DNA of 64,000 nt from Roseivirga spongicola. GTDB taxonomy: Bacteria > Bacteroidota > Bacteroidia > Cytophagales > Cyclobacteriaceae. Numbering within the stretch: position 1 is the first letter of the stretch; each line of letters begins with the position of its first letter. The stretch is from the NCBI RefSeq assembly GCF_001592965.1, contig NZ_LRPC01000028.1, forward strand, positions 248,001 through 312,000, written 5' to 3'. Position numbers and translations under genes: made by a program. Of this stretch, positions 44,201 through 54,400 are shown piece by piece. The notes under the pieces are model-generated. The model ran no database searches. It had not been told where the DNA came from and worked only from the letters and a program-made list of their open reading frames with translations.

Positions 44201-44435
44201 GTTGAACTTCCCAATTCGCTTGAATAACAAACTAGCCGCATTGTTAGGTGTAGCTGGAAGCGGGGAGTGGAGACCTACTAAGCAGTCTGAAGATGTTAGA
44301 GTTGAACTAACAGAGCAAATTGATGCTGAATTGGCTAAGCTTAGAACCATCATGAATAATGATCTTCCTGCATTCAACAATCTAGTTAAAGAGAAATCTG
44401 TAGACTACATTGTTATCAAGAAGAGAGATAACTAA
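41259..44435 (+). CDS. Secreted BNR/VPS10-sortilin-like repeat protein
   Basis: A 1058-aa exported protein (signal peptide ending FNDANAQ). From IEWRSIGPYRGGRASTVSG it forms large beta-propellers with many Asp-box repeats, for example KTDNGGQTW, KSTDGGESW, KTTDGGKTW, RSKDGGETW and SYDGGDNW. After about residue 790 there is a beta-sandwich-like domain and then a charged helical C-terminus (KAQFDFLTTVTAKVTEMHRA onwards). The family is widespread in Bacteroidota and annotated as glycosyl hydrolase or sortilin-like. No catalytic residues are established to my knowledge, so a sialidase name is not justified. It lies alone between two terminators. No T9SS C-terminal domain is seen. Confidence 0.85.
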   Translation: MKMTRNSQTKLLVMVFAVLLMSFNDANAQRRNRRNAEPAPDPKAEVYNTIEWRSIGPYRGGRASTVSGVPGNPQVFYMGATGGGVWKTDNGGQTWKNVSDGYFGGSIGAVAVSPSNPDVVYVGQGEQTVRGNVSSGFEGFWKSTDGGESWTNIGLQDAMHVGRIVVHPTNPDVVWAAVMGDLFKSSATRGIYKTTDGGKTWKKTLFANEDAGAVDVSIDPSNPNFVMASTWKVRRTPYSLTSGGEGSGIWRSKDGGETWENLMDKQGMPAGPIGISGVAISPVNPDVIYSIIEANKGGVYKSTDGGETWRNTNSSRALRQRAWYYSRIYADTKDVDKVFVMNVAYHVSTDGGRTFRANGAPHGDHHDLWIAPEDNMRMVIADDGGAQVSYDGGDNWSTMMNQPTAQFYRVTTDNAFPYRIYGAQQDNSTVRIAHRTSGFAITENDWEGTAGGESAHLAPKPDNPEVVYGGSYGGLLVMRDHQKGISRNVNAWPDNPMGHGAEDYKYRFQWNFPIFFSPHNPDKLYTTSNHVHVTTNGGQSWEIISPDLTRAEPDKLGKSGGPITYDDTSVEYYATVFAATESPYEEGLIWAGSDDGLIHVTRDGGKNWTNVTSPDMPKYLMINSIEADPFVKGGAYIAGTQYKLGDYEPYLYKTKDYGKTWTKITTGIPDTYFTRVVRADPEREGLLYAGTERGMFVSFDDGASWKPFQMNLPVVPITDLTIKDNNLIAATQGRSFWMLDDLTLLHQLSDEVANKSVHLFKPMDAYRLMGSGSSFRRFGGGGGNDLSLRYGTNAPAGPVIYFNMKEAPPADEKVSIEILDSEGNSIKTFPQRDLKAGLNSFNWDMRSEGPEGFEGLIMWAASVRGPGPMYPTGEYTARLKVGDEVQETTFNLIKDPRYGSTDADIKAQFDFLTTVTAKVTEMHRAIKDIREARKQMNDLMAKIKGKEQYKDVVEEGKELMAKMTEVEEALYQTKNESGQDPLNFPIRLNNKLAALLGVAGSGEWRPTKQSEDVRVELTEQIDAELAKLRTIMNNDLPAFNNLVKEKSVDYIVIKKRDN

Positions 44436-44454
44436 AACTATTGATAATCACATT

Positions 44455-44488
44455 TAAAAAGGGCGACTTGAAAAAGTTGCTCTTTTTT
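44455..44488 (+). terminator. Intrinsic terminator
   Basis: AGGGCGACTT pairs with AAGTTGCTCT (with G-U pairs) around a GAAA loop, flanked by an A-tract and a T-tract, just behind the 1058-aa gene. Confidence 0.85.
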
Positions 44489-44569
44489 GTTCTAGCCCAA
44501 TTTAATAGCTGTAGATTTTTAATAAATGAAATGTAAATTCAAAGATTGATTCAACCATACTACTAAAGC

Positions 44570-46672
44570 ATGCACGTTACCCCGAAGGTGATTTTTAAGC
44601 CCTTCCTATTGTTGCTAACTCTTCTACCTCATTTTTTATTCTCACAAGAGGTAGACTCGCTTAAAGCTATCCTTGATTCCGATGTTCATGATACTTTGAA
44701 AATTCAAACCTATTTAGAATTAGGTAAGGCCTTTGAAAGAAATGATTTAGACTCAAGTTTAAGTTATTTGGATGAAGCACTGCAGATTTCGGAAAGGTTT
44801 TCTAGCGAGTTTCCGCAATTCAAAGGCTTTGTATTAAGGGCAAAAGCAGCAGCCTATTTAGCTAATGGAAGCAAAGAATGTTTTGAGTTCTACCTAGAAG
44901 CAATGGCCGTTTTTGAGTCTCTGGTATGGAATGAAGAACTGACACTGACACAGTATGAACTGGCAAAAGCTTATGATAGGGCATCACAATTTCATAATGC
45001 TATTGAGCATTATGAAGCAGTAATAAATAGAAATAAAAAAGACGGTACAGAGTTTAAGATGGCAGCTGCTTATAATAATGCTGGTTTAGTGTATTACTAT
45101 TTAAGAGAGCTGGAAAAAGCTTCTGGAATTTTATTGGACGGAATTAGATATGTAAAAACAACACCTGATACTGTTAACCTAAGAGCTTTTTACATGAATT
45201 ACGGTTTGGTACTGAAGGAGCAAAACAGATACGAATTGGCAAAGCAGTATATGAAAAATGCTCTATTGATCAATGAGGCAATTGGTATTAGAGGACAAGT
45301 AGCATTGGCCTATACCAATATTGGTCAGTTATTGATTAAACAAGATAGTCTTGATAGAGCCTTTGAATCGCTCACAAAAGGGTGGGAGATTTCAAAAGAA
45401 ATTAACACTTCTGGTTGGCCAACTGCAGATTACTATAAAAATGTGTCTACGATTGAGTTTTATCGTGGTAACTACCAAAAGTCGCATGATTACATAGAGA
45501 AATCTGTGGCCAATGTGCCCGAAGGAACAGCCCCTCAGTCCAAAGGCGATGTTTATGGCAGTCTGGTGGAGAAAAAGCTGGTTTTGGCTGATTCTGTTTT
45601 TGTCGATAATCCAGCCAAGCAAAGGCAACTATGGAATGAGGCTTTGCCTTATGCCATAGAAGGATGGGAATTGGCCAAACAGTCAGAAGCAGGTAATGTA
45701 CGATATCGGTTGGCCTTGGGGCAAGCAAACCTTTATGCTAAGTTGAAGGATTACAAAAAAGCCTTTGAGTTTGGTAAACTGGCCTTAGAGATATCCCAAG
45801 ATATTAACGATCAGGCCAAAACAGATGCCATAGCGCGTATGTCTGCTGAGTTTGAAACAGAGCGCATTGAAGCGCAAAACAATTTACTTCAGGAAACCCA
45901 AAAACGACAAACAGCTCAGTTAAAGCAACAGCGATATCTCATTGCAGGTGCTCTGGTAGTATTGCTTTTGATAGTTGCTATTATGCTTATTATTCAACGC
46001 AATAGGCTAAAGCTTAAGAAGGCAAATGCTCAAGTAGAGAAGTCGTTGGAGCAAAAAGAACTATTATTAAAGGAGATTCACCATAGGGTAAAAAACAACT
46101 TGCAAGTAGTTTCCAGTTTGCTCGATTTACAGTCGAGGGGAATTGAAGATGAAAAGGCGCTGTCTACTTTTATGGAAGGCCAGAATAGAGTTAAGGCCAT
46201 GGCGCTTATACATCAAAAGCTATATCAAAACGAGGATTTGGCTACTATCGATTTTGCTGAATATGCCGAGCAATTAATGGCTGAACTAGCATCTATCTAC
46301 GCTGGCTCTGTAAATGTTAAAGCATCAGTTAACTCCACTCAGAAAGCTAATTTCGACATCGATACAGCCATACCATTAGGACTTATCTTGAATGAATTGA
46401 TTTCAAACGCCTACAAATATGCCTTCCAAGAAGGAGAAGGAGTGTTAAGTATTTCGATTGAAGATTTGGGCAATGGAAAACATCAGTTGACAGTTAGTGA
46501 CTCTGGCGTAGGTCTTCCGCAAGATTTCGATCTCACTAAAGCTAAGAGTTTGGGCCTAAGATTGGTTAGGAGACTATCCAAACAGCTTTATGGTTCGGCT
46601 GAATATTATTACGAGCAAGGCAGTAAATTTATCATTACTTTCACAGATACATTAGAGAGAAAAGCGGTTTAA
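44570..46672 (+). CDS. TPR-containing sensor histidine kinase (HisKA_2 type)
   Basis: A 700-aa inner-membrane kinase. A signal peptide (KPFLLLLTLLPHFLFSQ) is followed by about eight periplasmic tetratricopeptide repeats (residues 40-420), a coiled coil, and one membrane segment (about 457-476). The cytoplasmic part begins LLLKEIHHRVKNNLQVVSSL, the HisKA_2 phosphoacceptor block with His505. It continues with an HATPase domain (LGLILNELISNAYKYAF; VSDSGVGLP; LGLRLVRRLSKQL). Such TPR kinases are abundant in Bacteroidota. Its stop overlaps the response regulator start by one base, so the pair forms a two-component system. The signal sensed is unknown. Confidence 0.92.
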   Translation: MHVTPKVIFKPFLLLLTLLPHFLFSQEVDSLKAILDSDVHDTLKIQTYLELGKAFERNDLDSSLSYLDEALQISERFSSEFPQFKGFVLRAKAAAYLANGSKECFEFYLEAMAVFESLVWNEELTLTQYELAKAYDRASQFHNAIEHYEAVINRNKKDGTEFKMAAAYNNAGLVYYYLRELEKASGILLDGIRYVKTTPDTVNLRAFYMNYGLVLKEQNRYELAKQYMKNALLINEAIGIRGQVALAYTNIGQLLIKQDSLDRAFESLTKGWEISKEINTSGWPTADYYKNVSTIEFYRGNYQKSHDYIEKSVANVPEGTAPQSKGDVYGSLVEKKLVLADSVFVDNPAKQRQLWNEALPYAIEGWELAKQSEAGNVRYRLALGQANLYAKLKDYKKAFEFGKLALEISQDINDQAKTDAIARMSAEFETERIEAQNNLLQETQKRQTAQLKQQRYLIAGALVVLLLIVAIMLIIQRNRLKLKKANAQVEKSLEQKELLLKEIHHRVKNNLQVVSSLLDLQSRGIEDEKALSTFMEGQNRVKAMALIHQKLYQNEDLATIDFAEYAEQLMAELASIYAGSVNVKASVNSTQKANFDIDTAIPLGLILNELISNAYKYAFQEGEGVLSISIEDLGNGKHQLTVSDSGVGLPQDFDLTKAKSLGLRLVRRLSKQLYGSAEYYYEQGSKFIITFTDTLERKAV

Positions 46673-47397
46673 TGAGTCAGGTTAAAATCTTAGTTGTTGA
46701 AGACGAAATTGTCATTGCAGACAACATTTGTCTAATACTTGAAGACCTTGGTTATGAAGTTTTAGAACCAGCCATCAACTACGAGGAAGCCATTGAGACC
46801 ATAGAGGCTGAAAAGCCCGACATCGCCATTCTGGATATTCAACTAGGAGGGAGGCGTGACGGTGTTGATCTGGCATGGACCATTAAAGAACAATACGATT
46901 TCCCTTTCATTTTCCTCACCTCTAATGCCGATGCAGGTACTATTGAACGGGTAAAGAAAGTGGCTCCCCCGGCATATCTGGTTAAGCCTTTCAAGAAAGA
47001 CGACCTCTACACTTCCATTGAGTTAGCCCTTCATAAGTATGCCGAGCAGAAAAGTGAAGGAAAGGTGGATGAAGAACTGCTGATTAAGGATGCCATATTC
47101 ATTAAGGAGAAAAACCTATTTCATAAGATCAAACTAGATGATATACGCTTCCTCAAAAGCGATCATGTATATGTAGAAGTGCACACAGTTAAGAATCAAA
47201 AACACCTGATCCGCGGTAGCTTAACCGATCTTTCTGAAAGACTGCCAAAAAACTTCTATCGAACCCACCGCAGTTTCACCATCAATGTAGATCATCTGGA
47301 AGCCATTAATTCGGCCTATGTGCTGATGAACAACGAGCAAATTCCTATTGGTAAAAACTATCGTGATGACCTCTTGAAGAAGATACGTGTAGAGTAA
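46672..47397 (+). CDS. LytTR family response regulator
   Basis: A 241-aa DNA-binding regulator. The receiver domain (residues 4-120) has VVEDE, phospho-acceptor Asp55 in AILDIQLGG, a Thr/Ser in FLTSN and Lys in YLVKPFKKDD. The C-terminal LytTR domain (about 140-241) has IRFLKSDHVYVEVHT and NFYRTHRSFTINVDHLEAIN, which is diagnostic. LytTR proteins bind paired 9-base direct repeats about two helical turns apart. A 9-base direct repeat with 21-base spacing lies just upstream of the giant adhesin gene, which makes that gene a candidate target. Confidence 0.93.
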   Translation: MSQVKILVVEDEIVIADNICLILEDLGYEVLEPAINYEEAIETIEAEKPDIAILDIQLGGRRDGVDLAWTIKEQYDFPFIFLTSNADAGTIERVKKVAPPAYLVKPFKKDDLYTSIELALHKYAEQKSEGKVDEELLIKDAIFIKEKNLFHKIKLDDIRFLKSDHVYVEVHTVKNQKHLIRGSLTDLSERLPKNFYRTHRSFTINVDHLEAINSAYVLMNNEQIPIGKNYRDDLLKKIRVE

Positions 47398-48366
47398 TTC
47401 CCTTTACCGTCATTGCGAGGAAATGTTTTGACCTGAGTCAAACTTGGGACGTGGCAATCCGCCTTTTAAGAGCAGTATCTTACAGAGCTAACAACCTCAC
47501 TGTATCCGTCATTGCGAGAAACAAGCTTCGCGCAGCAGAAGGTTGTGACGAAGCAATCTCCAAGATTTAAGGATGGGAAAGTATAAGAAGATTGCTTCGT
47601 TGCAAAACTCCACTTTGTTCATTTTGTGTCTCGCAAAGACGGTCTGAAATGGTAGTAGTAGTATAAATTTAAGTGCCCAAGATTCTCACTCCCAATACCC
47701 AAGACTAATGACCACTAACTAATCCACCAATTCCCCAGTTACCCTTGGAAAGGAGGAACAATTCCTACGAAAGCGAGGAATAAAAACGAAGCAATCTTAA
47801 CTTTTAGTTAGACCCACATGACGATAGTCAGATTGCTTCGTTACAAAATTCCACCTTGTTAATTTTGCGCCTCTCAAAGATGGTCCGAAATGGCAGTAGT
47901 ATAAATTTAAGTGCCTAAAATTCTTACTTCCATCACCCAATGACAATTGACCAATGACCAATTCCTAACTTCTGGTGATAACTATATCTCAAAAGCTTTT
48001 TTAACCGCTTTTGCTCTTCTCAATGAACGGGCCTTTGGGTTCGGAACAAAAAAACACCCATTCAGAACAATTTCAGGTTTTCTGTTTCTATTCGCTTTAT
48101 ACTCGAATATCCCTTTCGGGACACCTCGACACATCTAGCCTTATCAATTCCTATATGGACTGAAAGGCGACTTGCCGCAAATAGATTCTCTCAGAAGCTT
48201 AAAGCTTAGAAAAGCTGTCTCAGGAAGTCTCTTCTCCTTGCTAAGGGAAAGTGCCCAAAGTACAAAATGGGCTATTTCTCCCTTGCCAACGGGAGATGTC
48301 CTTTAGGACAGAGGGGTCAAACACACTTTCAGAACAAAACAGCCATAGTTCAGAACATAATTTTTC
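47398..48366. repeat. Repeat-rich intergenic region with palindromic element and direct repeats
   Basis: About 1 kb without a credible gene. A 137-base element at 47506-47642 has inverted ends built on TCATTGCGAGA / TCTCGCAAAGA and an inner perfect 12-base inverted repeat (ACGAAGCAATCT with AGATTGCTTCGT). A left-half fragment lies at about 47408-47463. The right half plus flank is duplicated as imperfect direct copies at 47589-47702 and 47830-47940 (period 241 bases). Another hairpin is at 48243-48284 (AAGGGAAAGTGCCC with GGGCTATTTCTCCCTT). This looks like non-autonomous, MITE-like intergenic palindromes. ACCAATGACCA near 47950 is shared with the gap at 8.1 kb. Confidence 0.65.
48328..48365 (+). 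promoter_or_regulatory. Phased direct repeats and promoter-like box upstream of the giant adhesin
   Basis: TTCAGAACA occurs exactly at 48328-48336 and 48349-48357, start to start 21 bases, with a third copy at 48061-48069. TAATTTTT follows at 48358-48365, one mismatch from TAnnTTTG. The two-turn spacing is that of LytTR operators, and a LytTR regulator is the adjacent upstream gene. The match to the general LytTR consensus on the reverse strand is only partial. Confidence 0.4.
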
Positions 48367-48426
48367 ATGCGCGAAAAACCATTGGTTTCTTCGCTGCTAA
48401 CTATTGAATACCAAAACATCAACTTT

Positions 48427-51400
48427 ATGAGACACTCAACTAAGACCTCTTCAAATAGTTCAAAGAATAATGGAGTCACCTATTCTCTTTTTGGACTTCT
48501 GTTATTCTTAAGCTTATCCATTCTTCCTATTACAGCAACTGCACAGTTTACTGAGCAAATAGGTCAGGATGTAATAGGGATAGGCGAAAGAGGGGAGCTG
48601 GGAGATGTTGTAAAATTCTCAGGAGATGGCACTGCCTATATTACGGTCGAATACATTGAAGATGATAACAACGATGTGGGGGTTGTCAGTGTTTATCAAC
48701 AGCAGAGTGGCGCTTGGGTTTTGATGGGTTCGGCCATTAACACTGAAGATGTGGATGGTGAAATTGTGACTTTGGCTATATCTGATGATGGTCAGACCAT
48801 AGCTATTGGCAATGCCCATGATTCTACAGATCAGGAAAGAGAAGGTACGGTAAAGGTGTATGCTTTTACGGGTGGAGACTGGGTTCAACAAGGAAATACC
48901 TTAAAAGGAAATAACATCTATGATCATTTTGGAATAAGCATTGACTTTTCTGCAGATGCCACCTATCTGGTGGTCGGTGCTCATAGGCCAAAAGAAGAAA
49001 CTGACGACCCTGACAATATCCGTGCGCGGGCTGGTTATGTAGAGACCTATAAAAAGGGTAATTCGGGGTGGAGTCAAGTAGGAAGTCAACTCTTGAGTGG
49101 TCTGGATGTAGATACTTATGGCATGACGGTAAAGCTTTCAGAGGATGCTTCCCGATTATTCGTTTCCAATTGGGTGAATACAACTGGGGATGGTAATACA
49201 GTATTCACTTATAAAAATGAAAATGATAACTGGTCAGGAACTGGATCATTAGATGGCCAGGGGGGGCTTCATGGATTTGACATCGCCACATCATTCAATG
49301 GCGAAATACTGGCCATCGCAAGTTACTCTTCGTCTTCAACTGGTGCAGTCGATGTATATAAACTTAGAGCTGATGCTCTGGGAAATCCGGAATGGACAGC
49401 GATGGGAAGTAGACTCGAAGGAGCCAGTGGAGAAGGTTTTGGAAACAGTATAGACCTTACCCCTGCAGGGTATACTTTGTTTGTTGGAGCACCGAGATAC
49501 CAAAATCAGACCACTGACAAAGTAGGGGCCGTAAAGGTCTACAATTTTTTAGGAGGCGAGTGGGTAATGCAAGACTTGCAGATCACTGGTCAAATGGATG
49601 GAGACATTCTGGGGCATGCCGTATCTGCATCAAATGATGGGCTGATACTGGCCATCGGGGCTCCGGGTGTTGATGCCAACGGCATGGATAGGGTAGGATT
49701 GGTTAGGGTTCTGGCAGATTGCCCAGCCGGGGTCACCTGCACCACACAGGAAGTGGCGGTTTGCGGAGATTCTTATGATTTCTCGAATGGCACAAGTGCT
49801 ACTACTGATGGTAGATATGATATTTTTGAAACCCCAATTGAAAGAGTCAGCTACATAGTTACTTTTCAAAGTACCGAACAAGGTGTAGATGTTTTCCAAA
49901 ACGCCACCATTGCCGAATCGGGCACAGTAACCTATCAGGCCAACACCAACGCCACAGGAGTACTTTCTTTCGATAAGACACAGGATTTCTGGGTAAACTT
50001 AAATGCATTACAAGATGATCTGGATGGAAAAAGCCGCTCTGTCTTTATGTGGGTCAAGGCTGAAAACAATACTACTACCAATCAGGCACTCTTTGCCGTG
50101 AATGCGGCAAATGGAGATAACCTGTCTTTCCTTTGGATTGATCCTAGTTCAGACAATCTGGAAGTAAATAGGGGAGGTTCTACCAACGAGTCGGCATCTT
50201 ACAACATGGGCGACAACACCTGGCACTATGTGGGCTGGACCTACGATCATTCCACGGGTCAAACGATAACTTACGTAGATGGTATAGAAAATGACCGGTT
50301 TACTACTGGAACCTCCGTTCCAAATGCATCTGCACAATATTCATTGGGTCAGGAGTTTGATGGCAATAGTATTAGTGACCTCTATAATGGCGACATGGCA
50401 GAAATCTCTGTATGGGATGAGGTGCTGACAGGAGCTGATATTAGGCAAGCCATGATGGCGAAGATCAATAGCGGCCACCCTAAGTATAACAACTTAGTTG
50501 GGTATTACTCTGTTTTCGGAGATTGTAACGATACTAATGATGTTTTAAAAGACCATTCTGGCAAAGGCAATGATGGGCTAATGGTCAATGACTTCACGGT
50601 TGATTTTCAAAATGTGCAGTCTATTCCGTGCTTCAATGCCATTGACTGGTACGAACATATTAGCTGGAAAAAGGATGGTGCAGAAGTTTCAACCGATCCT
50701 ACATATACTTTCGATGTAGCTGCCGGAAGTTACGAGTTGATAGCCACCAGAAACTTTGTTCAAAGCACCGATAGCTGGACCATGACTTTGAACAGCAATG
50801 CAACTACGGCAGATCTAATTGCTGATGAAACACTCTGTGCTGATGATCCTATTACCAGAACAGTAAGTACCAGTGCCGTCAACTACCTCGATTTTGAAGA
50901 AACAGAAGATAATTCAGTTCAACTCAATGCACTTACCGATGATATAGCTGGTAAAAGCTACTCGGTATTTATGTGGCTGAATAAAGAGAGCAATATTGGT
51001 AGTGGTGACTTTAACGAGGTCTTGGTCTTTCAAGATTCAGATGTAGACAACCTGAGTCGTTTTTACATCAGAGATACAGAGCGTTTAGCCTTATGGGATG
51101 GTACTAATGATCGCCTAAATTCTTCTGTACTGTCTAATGATACATGGTATTTTGTTGGGTACACTTATGACAATGCAACTGGTGAGACAAAACTCTACCT
51201 GAATGGTAATGTGGAAGACAGCGGAACGCTGAATATGCCACTTGGCGATGGCTGGATTGCAACGCTAGGGGCAAAATATAATGACAACGGCCTAGAAGAT
51301 TACCTGGATGGCAAAATGGCCGAAATCACCATCTGGGATAAGGTTTTAACTCAGGAAGAAGTAACCAGCCTAATGGGCGCTGCCTCGGCACATGATGCCA

Positions 51401-54400
51401 CTAATCTGGTAGCAGCTTATGGTACTCATAAAAATATTGCCGACAATCTATTGCGCGACCTTACCGATAACGGTAACAATGGCTTGGCCTCTCACAGCTC
51501 CATATTTGTAACAAGTCATGAAGCTGAAATCACTGATTATGATGCCTCTGCCAATTATTCATTCTCTTGGAAAAAGGGTGGTGCTGAATTTGATACCGAT
51601 GCCACAGGAAACATTGCGGTAGAAGAAGGAACCTTGCAATACTCCGTAACCTATGGTACTCCGCTATTCCAAAAATTAGATGACTTTAGCTTGAGTTATA
51701 CTAATTTGATTCCTACCCAGCCAACAGGTAAGACAATAGCCTCATCTACCAATGTAACCTTTGAAGTAGAAGAAATACCGGGTGCGTCTTACCAATGGTA
51801 TAGAAGAGAAGAAGGGTTTGATGAAATAAACATAACAGGAGGACTTTTAAACCGGGACGTATATCGGGCACCCGATGGTACCATCTACAACGCTACTTCA
51901 ACCGCAGGTATTTATTATACAACTGATGAGGGAAATACTTGGGTTATCAGGAACACGGCTCATGGATTGCTTATAGATGATATTAAAGAGATAAAGATCT
52001 TTGATGATAATATCTATGCGGTGCAGATAAATAAAGCTGTTAGTATTTCAAAAGATGGAGGAAACAGTTTCCAAACACTTTTTCAAGTCACCCCAAATGC
52101 CAGCGCTAATCTACCTCAGACTGTAATGAAAGCGGAAGATGGGACTATTTACATTGGAGCTCTAAATGGGTTACATGTTTCTACTGACGGAGGGGCAAAT
52201 TTCAGTAAACATTCGGATGTTACAGGAATGGTTGAAGTACTCTATGAGGTGGAAGGAACTCTTTACGTAGGAAGCCGTGAAGGACTATTTATTTCAAATG
52301 ATAATGGAGCTAATTTTGTTCAGAAGACTATTACAGATGGTCTTGCCTTCAATAGTATTCGAGATGTTTATAAATCTGGAAATAAGCTTTATGTAAGTAC
52401 ACAAACAGCGGATTTTAAAGATGGAGCTATTTCTATCTCTACAAATGCAGGTGAGTCTTTCACTAAAACCGTCACTGAAGCCAATGGGTTTAACGGGAAT
52501 CTAGTGAATGCTATCTACGAATTCGCTGGACAACTCTTTGTAGGTACAAGTAGAGGGCTGTTTGTATCCTCTGATCAAGGAGATTCATTTAGTCAATTCC
52601 CTACTTCAGACCCATTTACGAAAACCGTAAAGTCCCTTAATAAATATAATGGACACTTGGAGGTGGGTACATTAGTAGGTCTATCGATCTACAATAGTAA
52701 TCTTGAGCTTGAAGATCAAAATAGCGGATCAAACAACCTTATTGAGGGAGCGACAACCCACCAGTTGACTATCAGCAACGTAACATTAGAGCAGAGTGGA
52801 AATATATATTTCGTGGAGGTTACAAAAGATGGTTGCAAGCAGCAATCGGATGATCTTTTATTAACGGTTCTGGATGTGCCAGGAGTTACATCCATTACCC
52901 CGGCCAATGAAAGTACCGATGTAGCTATAGATACCGAACTGAGCATCGAGTTTAGCAAGACTGTTTCCAAAGGAACAGGTGAACTCAAAATCTATGATTA
53001 TGGTACCGATGCCCTTATACAAATACTTACGGCAAATGATTTGACTATTGAAGGTAGTACAGCTACCGTTACATCAGGAGTATCTCTCGAATATGCCACC
53101 CAATACTACATTACTTTAAGTGCCGATCTGGTAAAGGATGAAAGCGATGCCGGAAACCTGGCCATGACCAATAAAGACACATGGACTTTCCATACGGTTT
53201 GTGAGCCTTTAGTCTTGACTGAGCCTGAAGATCAAACAGGAGTCATCGGTCAAAGTGTCACTTTCTCGGTTCCCGAAGTAGCGGGTGCTAGTTACCAGTG
53301 GTTTAACGAAAATGACAGAACAGATGAATTGTTGAGTAACATTGGTTCAATAGCTTCAGTTTCGGCCACCTCTTCAGGAATATTTGTAGGTGCTGCTACT
53401 GGATTATATAGGTCTACTAATGACGGAGAAAGCTTTGCCCAACTCAATGATTCTACAAATATTAATGTTGTATTAGAAAAGAATGGAATTCTATATGTTG
53501 GGTATGAATCTGGTTTGGGTATCTCTACAGACAATGGTGAAACCTTTTCAATCAAAACAACAACCAATAGTGATTTACCTAGCAATGACATTGCCAACAT
53601 CTCGGTTTTTGACAATACCCTTTTCCTTTCTATAAGTGATGCTTCTATCAACGGAGGAGTAATAGTTTCTACCAATAACGGAGAGAGTTTTGTTAGAAAA
53701 ACATCTAGCGATGGCCTAGGCAGCAATGAAGTATATGATGTCTTTGCAGCAGGAGATAATATTTATGTGGCCACCAAGTCAGGGTTGAGCATTTCTACAA
53801 ATGGTGGCAATAGTTTTGAAAACAAAACCTCTGCCAACGGTTTAAAAAATAACAATGTTAGAAATGTGGTAGTGTCAGCGAATGGAACAATCTATGCTGG
53901 CACCTCTAGTGGCATGAGCATATCTACCGATGGAGGAGCCACTTTCACTGACATGCCAACGAATAGCGAACTTGCTAGTTCTATTGTCCGTGACTTAGAG
54001 ATAGATAATGACTTAGTCTATATAGCAGTGCGGAGTACAAGTGGTGGAGCGGGTATATACTCAACCAATGATGGAGGTCAAACACTCAATACTGTTTTTG
54101 AAGAAGGTTTTGCTGGTTACAGGTCAGTGGCAATTTCAGTGCTTAATAATAAGGTATATGCTGGCGGAGTGGCCAGTACATTGCTTAGCCATTCTAGTAC
54201 CAGTCCTTTGGTTTCTGGTTCAGACGCCACAGTAGATAACTACATCTCTGGAGCCAATACAAGAGAGCTCACCATCTCCAACCTTACTGAAGACTTCGAC
54301 CAAACAAAATACTTCGTTGTTGTAACTAAAGGTATTTGTGAGGAGACTTCAGAACTTATTACACTCACACTTTCTGATGCCCCGATTCCTATCACCATTA

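Noticed and set aside
41259-44435. Sialidase or glycoside hydrolase activity for the BNR-repeat protein
   Set aside because: Asp-box repeats are structural. I could not point to sialidase catalytic residues such as the arginine triad.
47947-48138. 63-codon plus-strand ORF in the repeat-rich gap
   Set aside because: It begins inside the ACCAATGACCA dispersed repeat, has no coding signature and no plausible partner.
48367-48426. Upstream ATG at 48367 as the start of the giant protein
   Set aside because: It would put about 38 residues before the hydrophobic core of the signal peptide, and it lies one base after the promoter-like box; the ATG at 48427 gives a normal signal peptide. It is not fully excluded.
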